Notes under the pieces: generated by a model | Databases searched by the model: none | The model's input: the letters and a program-made list of their open reading frames with translations, nothing else | What the model was told of the DNA's origin: nothing | Made by a program: the position numbers and the translations under genes | DNA from: SPDF01 sp963699825 | Lineage (GTDB): Bacteria > Gemmatimonadota > Gemmatimonadetes > Gemmatimonadales > GWC2-71-9 | DNA: 64,000 nt | Reading direction: 5' to 3' | NCBI GenBank assembly: GCA_963699825.1 | Contig: CAVOVI010000004.1 | Coordinates: 310,001-374,000, forward strand | Part shown: positions 18,492 through 27,244 of the stretch, piece after piece | How the letters are laid out: each line of letters begins with the position of its first letter | Position numbering within the stretch: the first letter of the stretch is position 1

Positions 18492-19216
18492 GTGCGGGTT
18501 CCCACGTGGATGGCGCAGATGCCCCCGACCAGCGAGGACCAGGTGACATCGCGGAAGCCGGCGTCCGCCATCCGCTCGGCGAGCGCCGGCGGCTCCGGAA
18601 ATGCGAGCACCGACTCCGGCAACCAGGTGTAGGCGTTTGAGTGACTGGAAATCAGCCGACCGACATTCGGCAGGAGGTGCCGAAAATAGAAGAGGTAGAG
18701 TCCGCGGAGCGGCTGCCAAGAGGGGATGCTCAACTCGAGGATGACGAATCGCGCGCCGGGCTTGAGGACCCGGGCCGCCTCCCTGAGCCCTGCATCGAGA
18801 TCCATCAGGTTGCGCACGCCGAATCCGACGGTGGCCCCGTCAAACACGGCGTCGGCGTGGGGAAGTTCCAGCGCATCGGCGGTGACGCAGGTGATGCGCT
18901 CCGCCTTGCCCCGGCCCAGTTGGAGCATCCGCGGGACGAAGTCGGATCCGACGACCATCCCCTCAAACTCCGGCTGGCGCGCGAGTGTGGCGGCCAGATC
19001 GAGGGTGCCGGCGCAGAGATCGAGATACCGACCGGAGGGGACTCGTTCCCAATTGAGACGCTCGATCGCCTTGCGACGCCACCGTTTGTCGAGATTCAGG
19101 CTGAGCAGGTGATTCAGGAAATCGTAGCTCGGTGCGATGGCGTGAAACATCCCACGCACATAGGAGCGCTTTTCCGCGCCGCCCGATACTGGTAACTTCC
19201 TGTCCGTGGCTAACAT
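18488..19216 (-). CDS. ubiE: Demethylmenaquinone/ubiquinone C-methyltransferase
   Basis: The 242-residue SAM-dependent methyltransferase has FHAIAPSYDFLNHLLSLNLDKRWRR, LDLCAGTLDLA (SAM-binding motif I), GATVGFGVRNL and SHSNAYTWLPES, which are the MenG/UbiE signatures. It performs the last methylation in menaquinone (and in other organisms ubiquinone) synthesis. It leads the minus-strand operon menG-ubiA-ubiD-ubiX and is divergent from the ECF sigma factor with only about 50 bases between starts. Intact. Confidence 0.92.
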   Translation of the reverse strand: MLATDRKLPVSGGAEKRSYVRGMFHAIAPSYDFLNHLLSLNLDKRWRRKAIERLNWERVPSGRYLDLCAGTLDLAATLARQPEFEGMVVGSDFVPRMLQLGRGKAERITCVTADALELPHADAVFDGATVGFGVRNLMDLDAGLREAARVLKPGARFVILELSIPSWQPLRGLYLFYFRHLLPNVGRLISSHSNAYTWLPESVLAFPEPPALAERMADAGFRDVTWSSLVGGICAIHVGTRT

Positions 19217-19269
19217 AGGCGGCCAATCTACCCTTCACGGAAAGCCCACCGCAAGGCGGAGGGGAACCC

Positions 19270-19875
19270 GTGGCTAAGCCCGGCATCGACCTGGCAACCT
19301 TGTCCGATCAGGACGTGGTGCTGGAGGCGCGTGCCGGGCGACAGTCGGCGTACCGAGAATTGGTACGCCGGTATGAACGTCCGATCTTCTCCCTCATCTA
19401 CCGCATGGTCCGCAATCGCGAGCAGGCGGAGGATCTCTCCCAGGAGACCTTCGTCAAGGCACTCAACGCGATCGAGTCCTATCGCCCCGAGTACAAGTTC
19501 TCCAGCTGGATCTTCAAGATCGCCAACAACGTCTCCATCGACCACCTGCGGCGCCGGGAGCTGGACACCCTTTCGCTCGACGGGTCGCCGCACGCCCTGA
19601 CCCCCGAGGCGATCCAGGCGAGCGCGCTCCAATTGGGAGACCGCCAGGAAACCGCGCTGGAGGAGCTCGAGGCGAAGGAACTCGGCGGAGAGATTGAGAT
19701 CGCGATCGCCGCGCTGCGGCCGGAGTATCGGTCCTGCATCCTGCTTCGGCACGTCGAGGGGCGGCCCTATGAAGAAATTGCCACGATGCTCGATCTCCCG
19801 TTGGGCACCGTGAAGACATACATCCACCGCGCACGCGGCGAACTCAGGCAGGCCCTGGCGCATTTGCGCCAGTGA
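19270..19875 (+). CDS. ECF-family RNA polymerase sigma factor
   Basis: The 201-residue protein has region 2 (YERPIFSLIYRMVRNREQ, AEDLSQETFVKA, then FSSWIFKIANN) and region 4 (LRPEYRSCILLRHVEGRPYEEIA, LPLGTVKTYIHRARGELR), with no region 1 or 3, typical of sigma-E/sigma-W-like ECF factors. It starts with GTG after a GGCGGAGGGG ribosome-binding site. The next gene encodes a zinc-finger anti-sigma factor, 35 bases downstream. It is a candidate reader of the two TGAAAC-N17-CGTA promoters in this window, which is inference. Confidence 0.93.
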   Translation: MAKPGIDLATLSDQDVVLEARAGRQSAYRELVRRYERPIFSLIYRMVRNREQAEDLSQETFVKALNAIESYRPEYKFSSWIFKIANNVSIDHLRRRELDTLSLDGSPHALTPEAIQASALQLGDRQETALEELEAKELGGEIEIAIAALRPEYRSCILLRHVEGRPYEEIATMLDLPLGTVKTYIHRARGELRQALAHLRQ

Positions 19876-19910
19876 AACCCCGGGCCCGGCGGGCCCGTAG
19901 GAGGGGCGTC

Positions 19911-20471
19911 ATGACGGACCTCATTGCCACCCACCTTACCCCGGACGAGCTCGACGATTGGCTCGCAGGGTCCCTCGCGCGAAATCGCGAGGCCCACCTG
20001 CACGGCTGTGCCGACTGCCGGCGCCTCGCCGATGCCGACCGCGCGCTGGCGCACCTGCTCGGCACACTCCCGCTGTTCACGCCCGACGCTGGCTTCAGCG
20101 ACCGGGTCATGGCACGGGTCGAGGTGCGGCGCAGAGCCCGTCCGGTAGTCATCGCCGCGGCCCTGGCCGCGGGGGTGCTCCTGCCAATGGCGGCGAGCGT
20201 CGGGTGGAGTCTGGCCAATCCCGAGACCCTCTCCCAGCTCCTTCAGGGCGCTGGGCAAGGCATCGGCGGGATGTGGCTGACGGCGGTCCGTTCCTTCGGA
20301 TCCACCCTCCTCGCACAGCCATGGTACCCCTGGGTCCGCGGGCTGTCCGAGTCGCCCGCCCGTCTCGGCCTCGTGTTCGGCGCCACCACCGTTGCCTATG
20401 CTGGCGGCGTCCTGGTGCTTCGACGCCTGATGGCCCTGCCGACGGCACGGGTGGCTCATGCCGAGATCTGA
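19911..20471 (+). CDS. Zinc-finger (ZAS) transmembrane anti-sigma factor
   Basis: The N-terminal cytoplasmic part (about 80 residues) contains HLHGCADCRRL, the HxxxCxxC anti-sigma zinc motif. Two hydrophobic stretches follow (around VVIAAALAAGVLLPMA and LGLVFGATTVAYAGGVLVL), placing the protein in the inner membrane. It should hold the preceding ECF sigma factor until an envelope signal arrives. ATG at 19911 follows a GGAGGGG site. It overlaps the next gene by 14 bases, so the sigma, anti-sigma and downstream genes form one operon. Confidence 0.88.
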   Translation: MTDLIATHLTPDELDDWLAGSLARNREAHLHGCADCRRLADADRALAHLLGTLPLFTPDAGFSDRVMARVEVRRRARPVVIAAALAAGVLLPMAASVGWSLANPETLSQLLQGAGQGIGGMWLTAVRSFGSTLLAQPWYPWVRGLSESPARLGLVFGATTVAYAGGVLVLRRLMALPTARVAHAEI

Positions 20472-21666
20472 CCTCCGGCTCACCGCGGCAGCGCTCCTTC
20501 TCCTGATCGGCGCGGCCCCCCTCGCCGCTGGACCGAACCGCATTCAAGCCGCCCATCCCGTCCCACAGGCTGTTCCACCCGCCCCCGAGGGCGGGCTGAC
20601 CGTTTCACTCAGCAACCTTTCCTCGACATCCGCGCTGGAACCGCTGCTCCTGCCAGGCCCTCCGCGACTCCAAGTCACCGGGGTTCACCCTGACGGTTAC
20701 CGATGGGATCGCACGCATCGGCAACTATTCCATCGGTTCCGGGGAGTCGCATCAGGGAGACGTCCTGATCCTGAGCGGTGACGCTGACCTCTATGGACGG
20801 CTGTCAGGGAATCTGGTCACGGTCGACGGCAACATCACCCTGCATCCGGGGTCGTTCGTCTCGGGGAGCGTGCTTGCCTTCGGCGGTGAGGTCCATCAGG
20901 CGGGCGGCCAGGTCACGGGTGAAATCAGCACACTGGACACGCCCGCTCCGGTCGATGTTCAGGAACCTGCCGCGGTCGCCGCCTCTCCGCTGGTTTCCGC
21001 GCGTGCGCAATGTCGCGGGGCTCGCCGGCGTCTTCCTGACGCTGCTCGCCATCGGCTTCGGCCTCGTTCTCTTCGGCAAGCCCAACCTCGAAATCATCTC
21101 CGATACCGTCACCCATACCTTCGGGCGCTCCTTTGCCGTGGGGGTGCTGGCGCAGGTCCTCGTCATTCCGACGTTCGGCGTCCTGATCCTGGGACTGATC
21201 CTGAGCGTGATCGGGATTCTTCTCATTCCCTTCGCCGTCATCGCCTCCGCTCTCCTCGTGGCGGTTGCCGTGCTGGCCGGGTTTCTGGGAGTCACCCATG
21301 CACTGGGTGAGAAGTACACGCGCCGCCGTCTGGCCCAGGGTGCGTTCGGTTCGCCGAACAGCTACCGGTACGTGGCCACGGGACTCGCCGGGATGATCCT
21401 GCTCTGGAGCTGGGTGGGCGGCCTTTGGCTGGGCGCCGGTGCTGGGTTGGATCGCCTTTGCGGCGGCGGCAATCGTTACCTGGTTCCTGCTGACGGTGGG
21501 CATCGGGGCGGCGCTGCTCAGCCGCCTCGGGCTCGCAGGACATTTTGCCGGCCGGTTCATCCCACCGGAGACCCTCACCGACGAGTACCTCTGGGCCACG
21601 CCGCAGTTCGGCGTCCCCGCGGCGCGACGCCCTGGCCAGTACAAGACCCCGCCGTCCGTTCGATGA
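20458..21666 (+). CDS. Bactofilin-like polymer-forming protein with C-terminal membrane helices (three frameshifts)
   Basis: After a signal peptide (LTAAALLLLIGAAPLAAG), a beta-helix-like repeat region reads GDVLILSGDADLYGRLSGN then VTVDGNITLHPGSFVSGSV, the repeating G-V pattern of polymer-forming (bactofilin) domains. About four transmembrane helices follow (VFLTLLAIGFGLVLFG, VLILGLILSVIGILLIPFA and others). The frame shifts at about 20656, 20975-21000 and at GG 21438-21439, each by one extra base; corrected length is about 401 residues. It overlaps both the anti-sigma gene and the following gene, so it belongs to the sigma operon and may be structural or part of the stress response. Confidence 0.75.
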
Positions 21667-22528
21667 CGATGCGCCGAGCGCTCCTGGCCGCAATGCTCCT
21701 GCTCGGTCTTGCGGGGGCGGGCGCCGGTCCGGCGGGCGCGCAGGCCCTCAAGCGCTTCAGCACCACGCGACAGTTCCACGGCGAAGTGCGGCTGATCGCC
21801 AGCCGTCGAGTTTGCAGGCGGGACGCTCAATGTCAGCGCGGGCGCCCCGACGTCGTTGTACGGGATGCGACTGTGCCTATGATGCCACGCGGTTTCAACC
21901 GGTCAGCGAATGGAACGCCGGCGCCAATACCGTCACCCTCGGGCTGACCAATCTCGACAACGGCAGGATCGGCGTCGGCGGCAACATGCAGGACCAGGTC
22001 GCGAGCATCCGAGTTCTCCCCGCAGGTCGATCTCGAGCTATCCATGGGGACGGGCGCTGCCGTGTCCCTGGTGGACCTCGGCGGCTTGCGTCTCTCCTCC
22101 TTGAACGTCGAGACCGGCGCCAGCCAGACGGAAGTCCGGTTCTCGACCAGGAACGCGATCCGGTGCACCACCGCGGCCTTCCGCGCGGGCGTGGCAGAAC
22201 TCACCGTCCTCGGACTGGGAAACAGCCGGTGTGATCGGGTGACCTTCGATGGCGGAATGGGGAGTGTGGTGCTGGATTACACCGGGGAGTGGGGAGGCGA
22301 CTACGGAACTGGACGCGACGCTTGCCGTCGGCGGTCTCACCCTTCGCATCCCCCGGGACGATCGGCGTGACGATGACGACAGAACAGTTCCTGGCGTCGT
22401 TTCAGCCCGCCGGATTCACCCGGCAGGGCAATCGCTATGTCTCCACGAACGACGCCACCGCCACGCGCCACCTCACCGTCGACCTGACCACATCCTTTGG
22501 CGGCGTGACCGTCGAATGGGTGGACTGA
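21663..22528 (+). CDS. Secreted toast-rack/adhesin-like beta protein (five frameshifts)
   Basis: The corrected 286-residue product has a signal peptide (LLAAMLLLGLAGAGAGPAGAQA) and a run of regular beta strands (GRIGVGGNMQ, VDLELSMGTGAAVSLVDLGG, TFDGGMGSVVLDYTG, VGGLTLRIP) like the DUF2154/toast-rack domains. Five single extra bases are inferred: CC 21803-21804, CC 21876-21877, CC 22009-22010, about 22300-22302, and the C-run 22350-22354. The C-terminus ends in SFGGVTVEWVD. It overlaps the bactofilin-like gene by four bases. Five shifts in under 900 bases is the highest density in the window, so decay of a real pseudogene remains possible. Confidence 0.65.
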
Positions 22529-22533
22529 ACCAC

Positions 22534-23292
22534 TCAGCCCAGGCGCGCCCGCACTCGTCCGCCGACCCCAACCCCGAGTCGGCGCGCCGCGGAGCCGTCG
22601 CGGACGGCGATCTCCACCTGACCACCAGAACCGAGGTATGCGACGAGCTGTCCCGGCTCGACGTCGCTGAACGTCCGGCGAAGGGGACCCACCTCGGCGT
22701 CGTCGACCTCAAGCACCGCGTATGACGGGACTTCCGAGGGCGTGAGGTTGGTGACAAGATTGCCGAAGCGGTCGACCGAAATCACCTCGCCGATGACCGA
22801 CTTGCCCTCGTAGAATGGGGCGGGGAGCGTGAGCCGGACCGGCATGGTGGGCAGCGGCTCGCCGAGCGCGGGCAGCGCTGTACCGCGGGCAAGCGCCGCG
22901 GCGGCGGGCGAGAAGAGATCGCGACCGTGAAAGGTCGGCGCGGCATCGGGCGGCGGCAGGATCGCAACGACCGGGCCGTCCGCCTGGTCCAGCACCGAGG
23001 TGAAGACCCCATTGTCGGGTCCTACGAACCAGTGCCCCGCCGCGGTGAATGCCAAGGCAGCCCTGCCGGTGCCCACGCCGGGATCGACGACCACCAGGTG
23101 GACGGTTCCCTCGGGAAAACGGTGCCAGGTGCGGCCGAAGAGATAGGCTGCGGCGTTGACATCGCCCGGCGGAATCCCATGGCTCATGTCGGCGAGTGTG
23201 ACCCCCGGCGCCCTGGAATAGAGGACGCCACGCATCTCGGCGACGTAGGGATCGGCGGTGCCGAAGTCGGTGAGCAGGGTGATCAATGCCAT
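22534..23292 (-). CDS. SAM hydrolase (S-adenosyl-L-methionine hydroxide adenosyltransferase, DUF62)
   Basis: The 252-residue protein begins MALITLLTDFGTADPYVAEMRG and has VVVDPGVGTGR, GPDNGVF and FHGRDLFSPAAA. The Asp-Arg-His set in these segments is the signature of enzymes that split SAM with water into adenosine and methionine. The loop insertion of fluorinases is absent, so halogenation is unlikely. I chose the ATG at 23292 because the family begins with this segment; the frame is open upstream without homology. The gene is convergent with the sigma operon and divergent from PPK2. Confidence 0.88.
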   Translation of the reverse strand: MALITLLTDFGTADPYVAEMRGVLYSRAPGVTLADMSHGIPPGDVNAAAYLFGRTWHRFPEGTVHLVVVDPGVGTGRAALAFTAAGHWFVGPDNGVFTSVLDQADGPVVAILPPPDAAPTFHGRDLFSPAAAALARGTALPALGEPLPTMPVRLTLPAPFYEGKSVIGEVISVDRFGNLVTNLTPSEVPSYAVLEVDDAEVGPLRRTFSDVEPGQLVAYLGSGGQVEIAVRDGSAARRLGVGVGGRVRARLG

Positions 23293-23340
23293 GAGCGGGA
23301 ATATGGCGGGGAAGGGCGGCCGGGCAGCGGGGAAGCCGGA

Positions 23341-23362
23341 TTCGTGGTTTCGTGATTTCGTG
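23341..23362. repeat. Three direct TTCGTG units with 8-base period
   Basis: TTCGTGGT, TTCGTGAT and TTCGTG follow each other in the gap between two divergent genes. The unit matches the inverted array at 14921-14992. Confidence 0.5.
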
Positions 23363-23420
23363 CACAAGGGGGGAGGATGGGCCAGAAGAAGAAGAAGGAA
23401 GACCGTCGACCGAGCCTGAG

Positions 23421-24188
23421 ATGCGCCGGAAGCCATACGAGAAGGAGCTGAAGCGCCTGCACGTCGAACTGGTGCAGTTGCAGGCGTGGGTGCGGAAGAA
23501 GGGATTGAAGGTGTGCGTCGTGTTCGAGGGCCGCGACGGTGCGGGCAAGGGAGGCGCCATCAAGGCGATCACCGAACGGGTGAGTCCCCGCACGTTCCGC
23601 GTCGTCGCGCTTCCGGCGCCCAGTGAACGGGAGAAGTCCCAGATGTATCTCCAGCGATACATGGCGCATTTCCCGTCGGCCGGAGAGGTCGTGATCTTCG
23701 ACCGGAGCTGGTACAACCGCGCCGGCGTCGAGCGGGTGATGGGATTCTGCACTCCGGGAGAGACCAGGCGATTTCTCGATGCCGTTCCCGGGGTCGAGAA
23801 ACTCATGGTTGAATCGGGCATCATCCTCATCAAGTACTGGCTGGAGGTCAGCCAGGAGGAACAGTCCCGGCGCCTGAACGACCGAATCACCGATGGGCGA
23901 AAGACCTGGAAGCTCTCGCCGATCGACATCGCGTCTTACACACGGTGGGACGACTACACCGATGCCCGCGACGACATGTTCGCCGCCTCGCACACGGCGT
24001 GGGCGCCGTGGCACATCGCACACTCAGACGACAAGCGCCGGGCTCGCCTGAACATCATCAGCCATCTTCTGGCGCAAGTTCCCTATCGGAAGTCGAAGCG
24101 GGAAGAGTTCGTCCTCCCGCGGCGGCGCCCCCCGCGGAAGCGCCGAACTCGTGAATTGATGGCCACGCCGGTGCCGGAGTTGTACTGA
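23421..24188 (+). CDS. ppk2: Polyphosphate kinase 2
   Basis: The 255-residue protein has the PPK2 Walker A motif FEGRDGAGKGG, the lid/Walker B segment IFDRSWYNRAGVERVMGF and WKLSPIDIASYTRWDDYTDARD. PPK2 enzymes use polyphosphate to phosphorylate nucleoside mono- or diphosphates, or run the reverse. The ATG at 23421 begins the conserved part; the frame is open upstream to an in-frame GTG near 23352, and a nearby ATG at 23377 is in another frame. It ends in TGATG overlapping the start of the Ser/Thr kinase, so both are translated together. Confidence 0.9.
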   Translation: MRRKPYEKELKRLHVELVQLQAWVRKKGLKVCVVFEGRDGAGKGGAIKAITERVSPRTFRVVALPAPSEREKSQMYLQRYMAHFPSAGEVVIFDRSWYNRAGVERVMGFCTPGETRRFLDAVPGVEKLMVESGIILIKYWLEVSQEEQSRRLNDRITDGRKTWKLSPIDIASYTRWDDYTDARDDMFAASHTAWAPWHIAHSDDKRRARLNIISHLLAQVPYRKSKREEFVLPRRRPPRKRRTRELMATPVPELY

Positions 24189-26046
24189 TGCCCTCACCCC
24201 CGGTGCCTGAGCTGCTCGCCCTGCAGGAGGCGGTGGCGGGTCGGTATGCGATCGAGCGGGAGCTCGGTCGTGGCGGCATGGGCATCGTGTTCCTCGCCCG
24301 GGACATCGCCCTCGACCGGCTGGTGGCCATCAAGCTGCTCCCACCGGAACTCGCCGAATCGGCCGACCGCCGCGCCCGGTTCCTGCGCGAGGCCCGAACC
24401 GCGGCGCGACTTTCTCATCCGAACATCGTGCCGATTCACTCGGTCGAAGAAGCTGACGGCCTCGTCTTCTTCGTGATGGGCTACGTCGCGGGGGAGACCC
24501 TTGGCCAGCGGGTCGGCCGTCTCGGGCGGTTGCCGGCGTCGGAGGTGTCCGCAGTCGTACGCGAGGTTGCGTGGGCACTCGCCTACGCCCATCGGCAGGG
24601 GGTGGTGCATCGCGATGTGAAGCCGGAGAACATCTTGCTGGAGCGCGAGGGCGGCCGGGCGATGGTGACGGACTTCGGCATCGCGCACGTCAGCGGCGAC
24701 GCCCCGGACACCCCTGCGGGACAGGTCGTGGGAACGGCGCGGGCGGTGAGTCCGGAACAGGCGGCGGGTGAGCCGGTGGATGGACGGAGCGACCTCTACT
24801 CCCTCGGAGTGACCGCCTTCCTGGCCGCGACCGGTCAGTGGCCGTTCGAGGGAGACTCCGCCGCCGCGGTACTGGCCCAGCACCTGACGCAGCCGCCCCC
24901 ACCGATCCTCGGCCTCCGACCCGATCTCCCCGCTCCCCTGGCGCACGCCATCGAGCGCTGCCTGGCCAAGTCACCCGAAGATCGCTTTGCCTCCGGCGAG
25001 GAGTTGGCGGCGGCACTCGGCAGCAACCTCCCCGTGCTGGCCGTCACACCGGCACCGGTGGCGCGGGCCGCGCGGGAACTGCACGAACTCGGCACCGACA
25101 TGGGAGGATACGGCAGCGTACTTCTCCTGGTGGTGGCGTCGCTCCTGGCCGGCCCCTACTACCGCCCGTTCGGCGGCCTCGAGGACGCATTCCTCGGCCT
25201 GATGCGGCTCGGCGTTGGGCTCGGGATGATCAGCCTCGCCGGCGTGCGAAAGGTGACGGCGTTTCGCGCCATCCGGGATGCCATCCGCCGCGGCTACGGC
25301 TACGAAGACATCCGGGCTGCGCTTGCTGGGATCCGACGAAGAGCGAGAACCGGTGACGGTCGGCGCGAAGGTCGCCGCTGCCGCAGGCATGGCTTGCAGC
25401 ATTTGCGCGCGGCGGGCTTCGCCTGGTCTGGGTCGGCAGCGCCGGCAGCCAGTGGGGGGACGTCGCTCAGATCGTCGCCGACCTGGCCGTCATCTTCATT
25501 CCGCTCAGCGCCGGCCGCTGGGCCGCGGCGCGGCTGACGGCGCCCACAGCGAAGGGGCCAAGTTGGTGGGATCGCTTGTGGGCGGGACGCATGGGGCGGT
25601 GGATGGTGCGACTGGCCGGGGGCCGTGAGGCGCGGGCGCTGCCCGCCGCCAACGAGCCGACCGAAGTGGCGCTGGGACGCGCCGCCGAGGCGCTGTACGC
25701 CGCCCTGCCCGCCGCCGAGCGCCATCAGTTGGCCGAAGTACCGGCGCTCCTGCGGCAGCTGGAGGGTGACGTGCAGGCGCTCCGACGGCAGGACCAGGCC
25801 CTTACCCGGGCGCTGGCGGAGGCTGCCGGGCGCATCGACCTCGTGCGCGACCTGGAATCGGCCCGGAAAGTCGGGAGCGCCAAGCTGGCCACCGCACTCT
25901 CGGCGCTCGAGAATTTACGGATCGATCTGCTGCGCATTTCGGCCGGGCAGGCGGCGGGACCCGGGCTCACCGAGCACCTGGAAGCCGCGCGCCGCATCGG
26001 CCGGGAAGTCGATGCCCGCGTCGAGGTGGAGGAGCAGGCGCCCTAG
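24188..26046 (+). CDS. Transmembrane Ser/Thr protein kinase with C-terminal coiled coil (two frameshifts)
   Basis: A Hanks-type kinase domain fills the first 270 residues: ELGRGGMGIVFLARD, AIKLL, HRDVKPENILL, DFGIAH and SPEQ are all present. One or two hydrophobic segments follow (VLLLVVASLLAG, LIRL-type LMRLGVGLGMISLAG, and VADLAVIFIPLSAG), then a helical, probably coiled-coil C-terminal region (RQLEGDVQALRRQDQALTRA). The frame shifts at TT 25323-25324 and GGG 25414-25416, each by one extra base; the whole protein is about 618 residues. The activation-loop end is GTARAVSPEQ instead of the usual GTPxYMSPEQ. It is coupled to PPK2, hinting that polyphosphate-derived nucleotides and phosphorylation are linked. 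Confidence 0.85.
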
Positions 26047-26276
26047 CCGACGTCCTCGCGCTTGACCAGTTCCCGCACAATGACCTGCAGCGCGGCGAGG
26101 GCGCCGATGATCAGCCCCGTCGTCGCCGCCTTCTTGCTCACCCGTTTGGCCTTCCGGGTCTTGGCCCGAACTGATCGGCGGCCCTCGATGGCCATCACCT
26201 TCGTCTCGAGGTCCTTGAGGGCCTTCTTGGCGGAGCGGGAACCCCGGTCGGCGAGTTTGCGAGCCTTGCTACCCAT
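26043..26276 (-). CDS. Small basic membrane-anchored protein of unknown function
   Basis: The 77-residue protein has a very Lys/Arg-rich first 50 residues (RSAKKALKDL, RAKTRKAKRVSKKAA) and one hydrophobic C-terminal helix (TTGLIIGALAALQVIV) followed by a short charged tail. A good AGGGAGG ribosome-binding site precedes the ATG. It may bind nucleic acid or phospholipid at the membrane, but no family is recognised. It is convergent with the kinase gene, overlapping by four bases. Confidence 0.65.
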   Translation of the reverse strand: MGSKARKLADRGSRSAKKALKDLETKVMAIEGRRSVRAKTRKAKRVSKKAATTGLIIGALAALQVIVRELVKREDVG

Positions 26277-26426
26277 TTCAACCTCCCTGGCTGTTTCTCC
26301 TCTTTGTCCTGGCGGTGGATGTCATCGTCAGTGGGCGATCTGCCCACCTGTAAGATAATCGGATGCTACCGACCCACTCTCCTCAGGAGGCTGGCAACTC
26401 CCTCTGGAATGCGTATCTTGGCTCAT

Positions 26427-27167
26427 ATGAGGAGTGACGCCCGAGCGCACGATCGCCCGCCAAATCGCTGGACCGCCGACTCCCGCGCTGCACTCCGTTG
26501 CGGGGCGGCGATCCTACTGCTCGTGCTGACTGCCGGCACCGCGACCGCCCAGGGCACCCTGCCCCGGTCCTGCACGCAGGTCACCTGGCCGACCAGCGGG
26601 AGCGTCTACCGGCCATCGGTGATCTACACCGCACCGAGATCCCTGATTGCCGACTCCCTTCTGCGCATCCTGCCGACTCACTCCTGGAGCGTGGCCGGCA
26701 CCGGGCTGGAGGTGAGGGAGGCGGTTCGCCGACTCTGGGAGGTCGATTCGGTGCTGGTGGGGCAGGCTCTTGCCGAGATCATCACCGACGACCGGGAGTT
26801 CTCGCTCTTCACCGCGGTGATCGCTGCGGAGTCGTACGAGCTTCTGTCCGGGCGGGCCGATCCGATCCTGAGCGTGTTCACCGAAGCGGGGGAACCACCG
26901 AGCCGGCTCAGCTGGATGCTCGGCGCGCTCCGCCCCCCGCTCGACACCCTGGCCCAGGCCCAGGTCTTCGGCTACGCCTGCAACGCGGCCTGGATCCTCG
27001 TGCGATCCCAGGCCGATCCCTTCCTGCGCGCCCGCGCCGCGGACGAGCACCCCGTCTTCTTCGTGATCGAGGCAGAGGGAATCCTCGCGGATGCCAGGCG
27101 GCTGGTCACTGGCCCCCTCAAGGGCGATGTGCAGACCCTGATCCGCATCACCGAGCGGAAGGAATAG
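26427..27167 (+). CDS. Secreted protein of unknown function
   Basis: The 246-residue product has a basic N-terminal region followed by a signal-like hydrophobic stretch (AAILLLVLTAGTATAQG) and a mature domain with two or three Cys (SCTQVTWP, YACNAAW). No known family is recognised. Either the ATG at 26409 or at 26427 could be used; the latter is preceded by a weak site. A strong terminator follows at 27178-27207, so this is a single-gene transcript. Confidence 0.6.
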   Translation: MRSDARAHDRPPNRWTADSRAALRCGAAILLLVLTAGTATAQGTLPRSCTQVTWPTSGSVYRPSVIYTAPRSLIADSLLRILPTHSWSVAGTGLEVREAVRRLWEVDSVLVGQALAEIITDDREFSLFTAVIAAESYELLSGRADPILSVFTEAGEPPSRLSWMLGALRPPLDTLAQAQVFGYACNAAWILVRSQADPFLRARAADEHPVFFVIEAEGILADARRLVTGPLKGDVQTLIRITERKE

Positions 27168-27177
27168 CCGCCAGGCA

Positions 27178-27207
27178 AGAAGGGCCCCCATACTTGGGGG
27201 CCCTTCT
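27178..27207 (+). terminator. Rho-independent terminator
   Basis: A perfect 13-base-pair inverted repeat (AGAAGGGCCCCCA and its complement) with a TACT loop is followed by GTTCCTGTTCT. It lies between convergent genes and could stop transcription from both sides. Confidence 0.85.
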
Positions 27208-27244
27208 GTTCCTGTTCTGCCTCCCCGCCCCGCGGCCTCCCTGC

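Noticed and set aside
22534..23292. Fluorinase or chlorinase
   Set aside because: The protein lacks the loop insertion of halogenases and keeps the Asp-Arg-His set of the SAM hydrolases.
23377..23420. ATG at 23377 as the PPK2 start
   Set aside because: It is in another frame, and joining it to PPK2 would need a change of opposite polarity to the other shifts.
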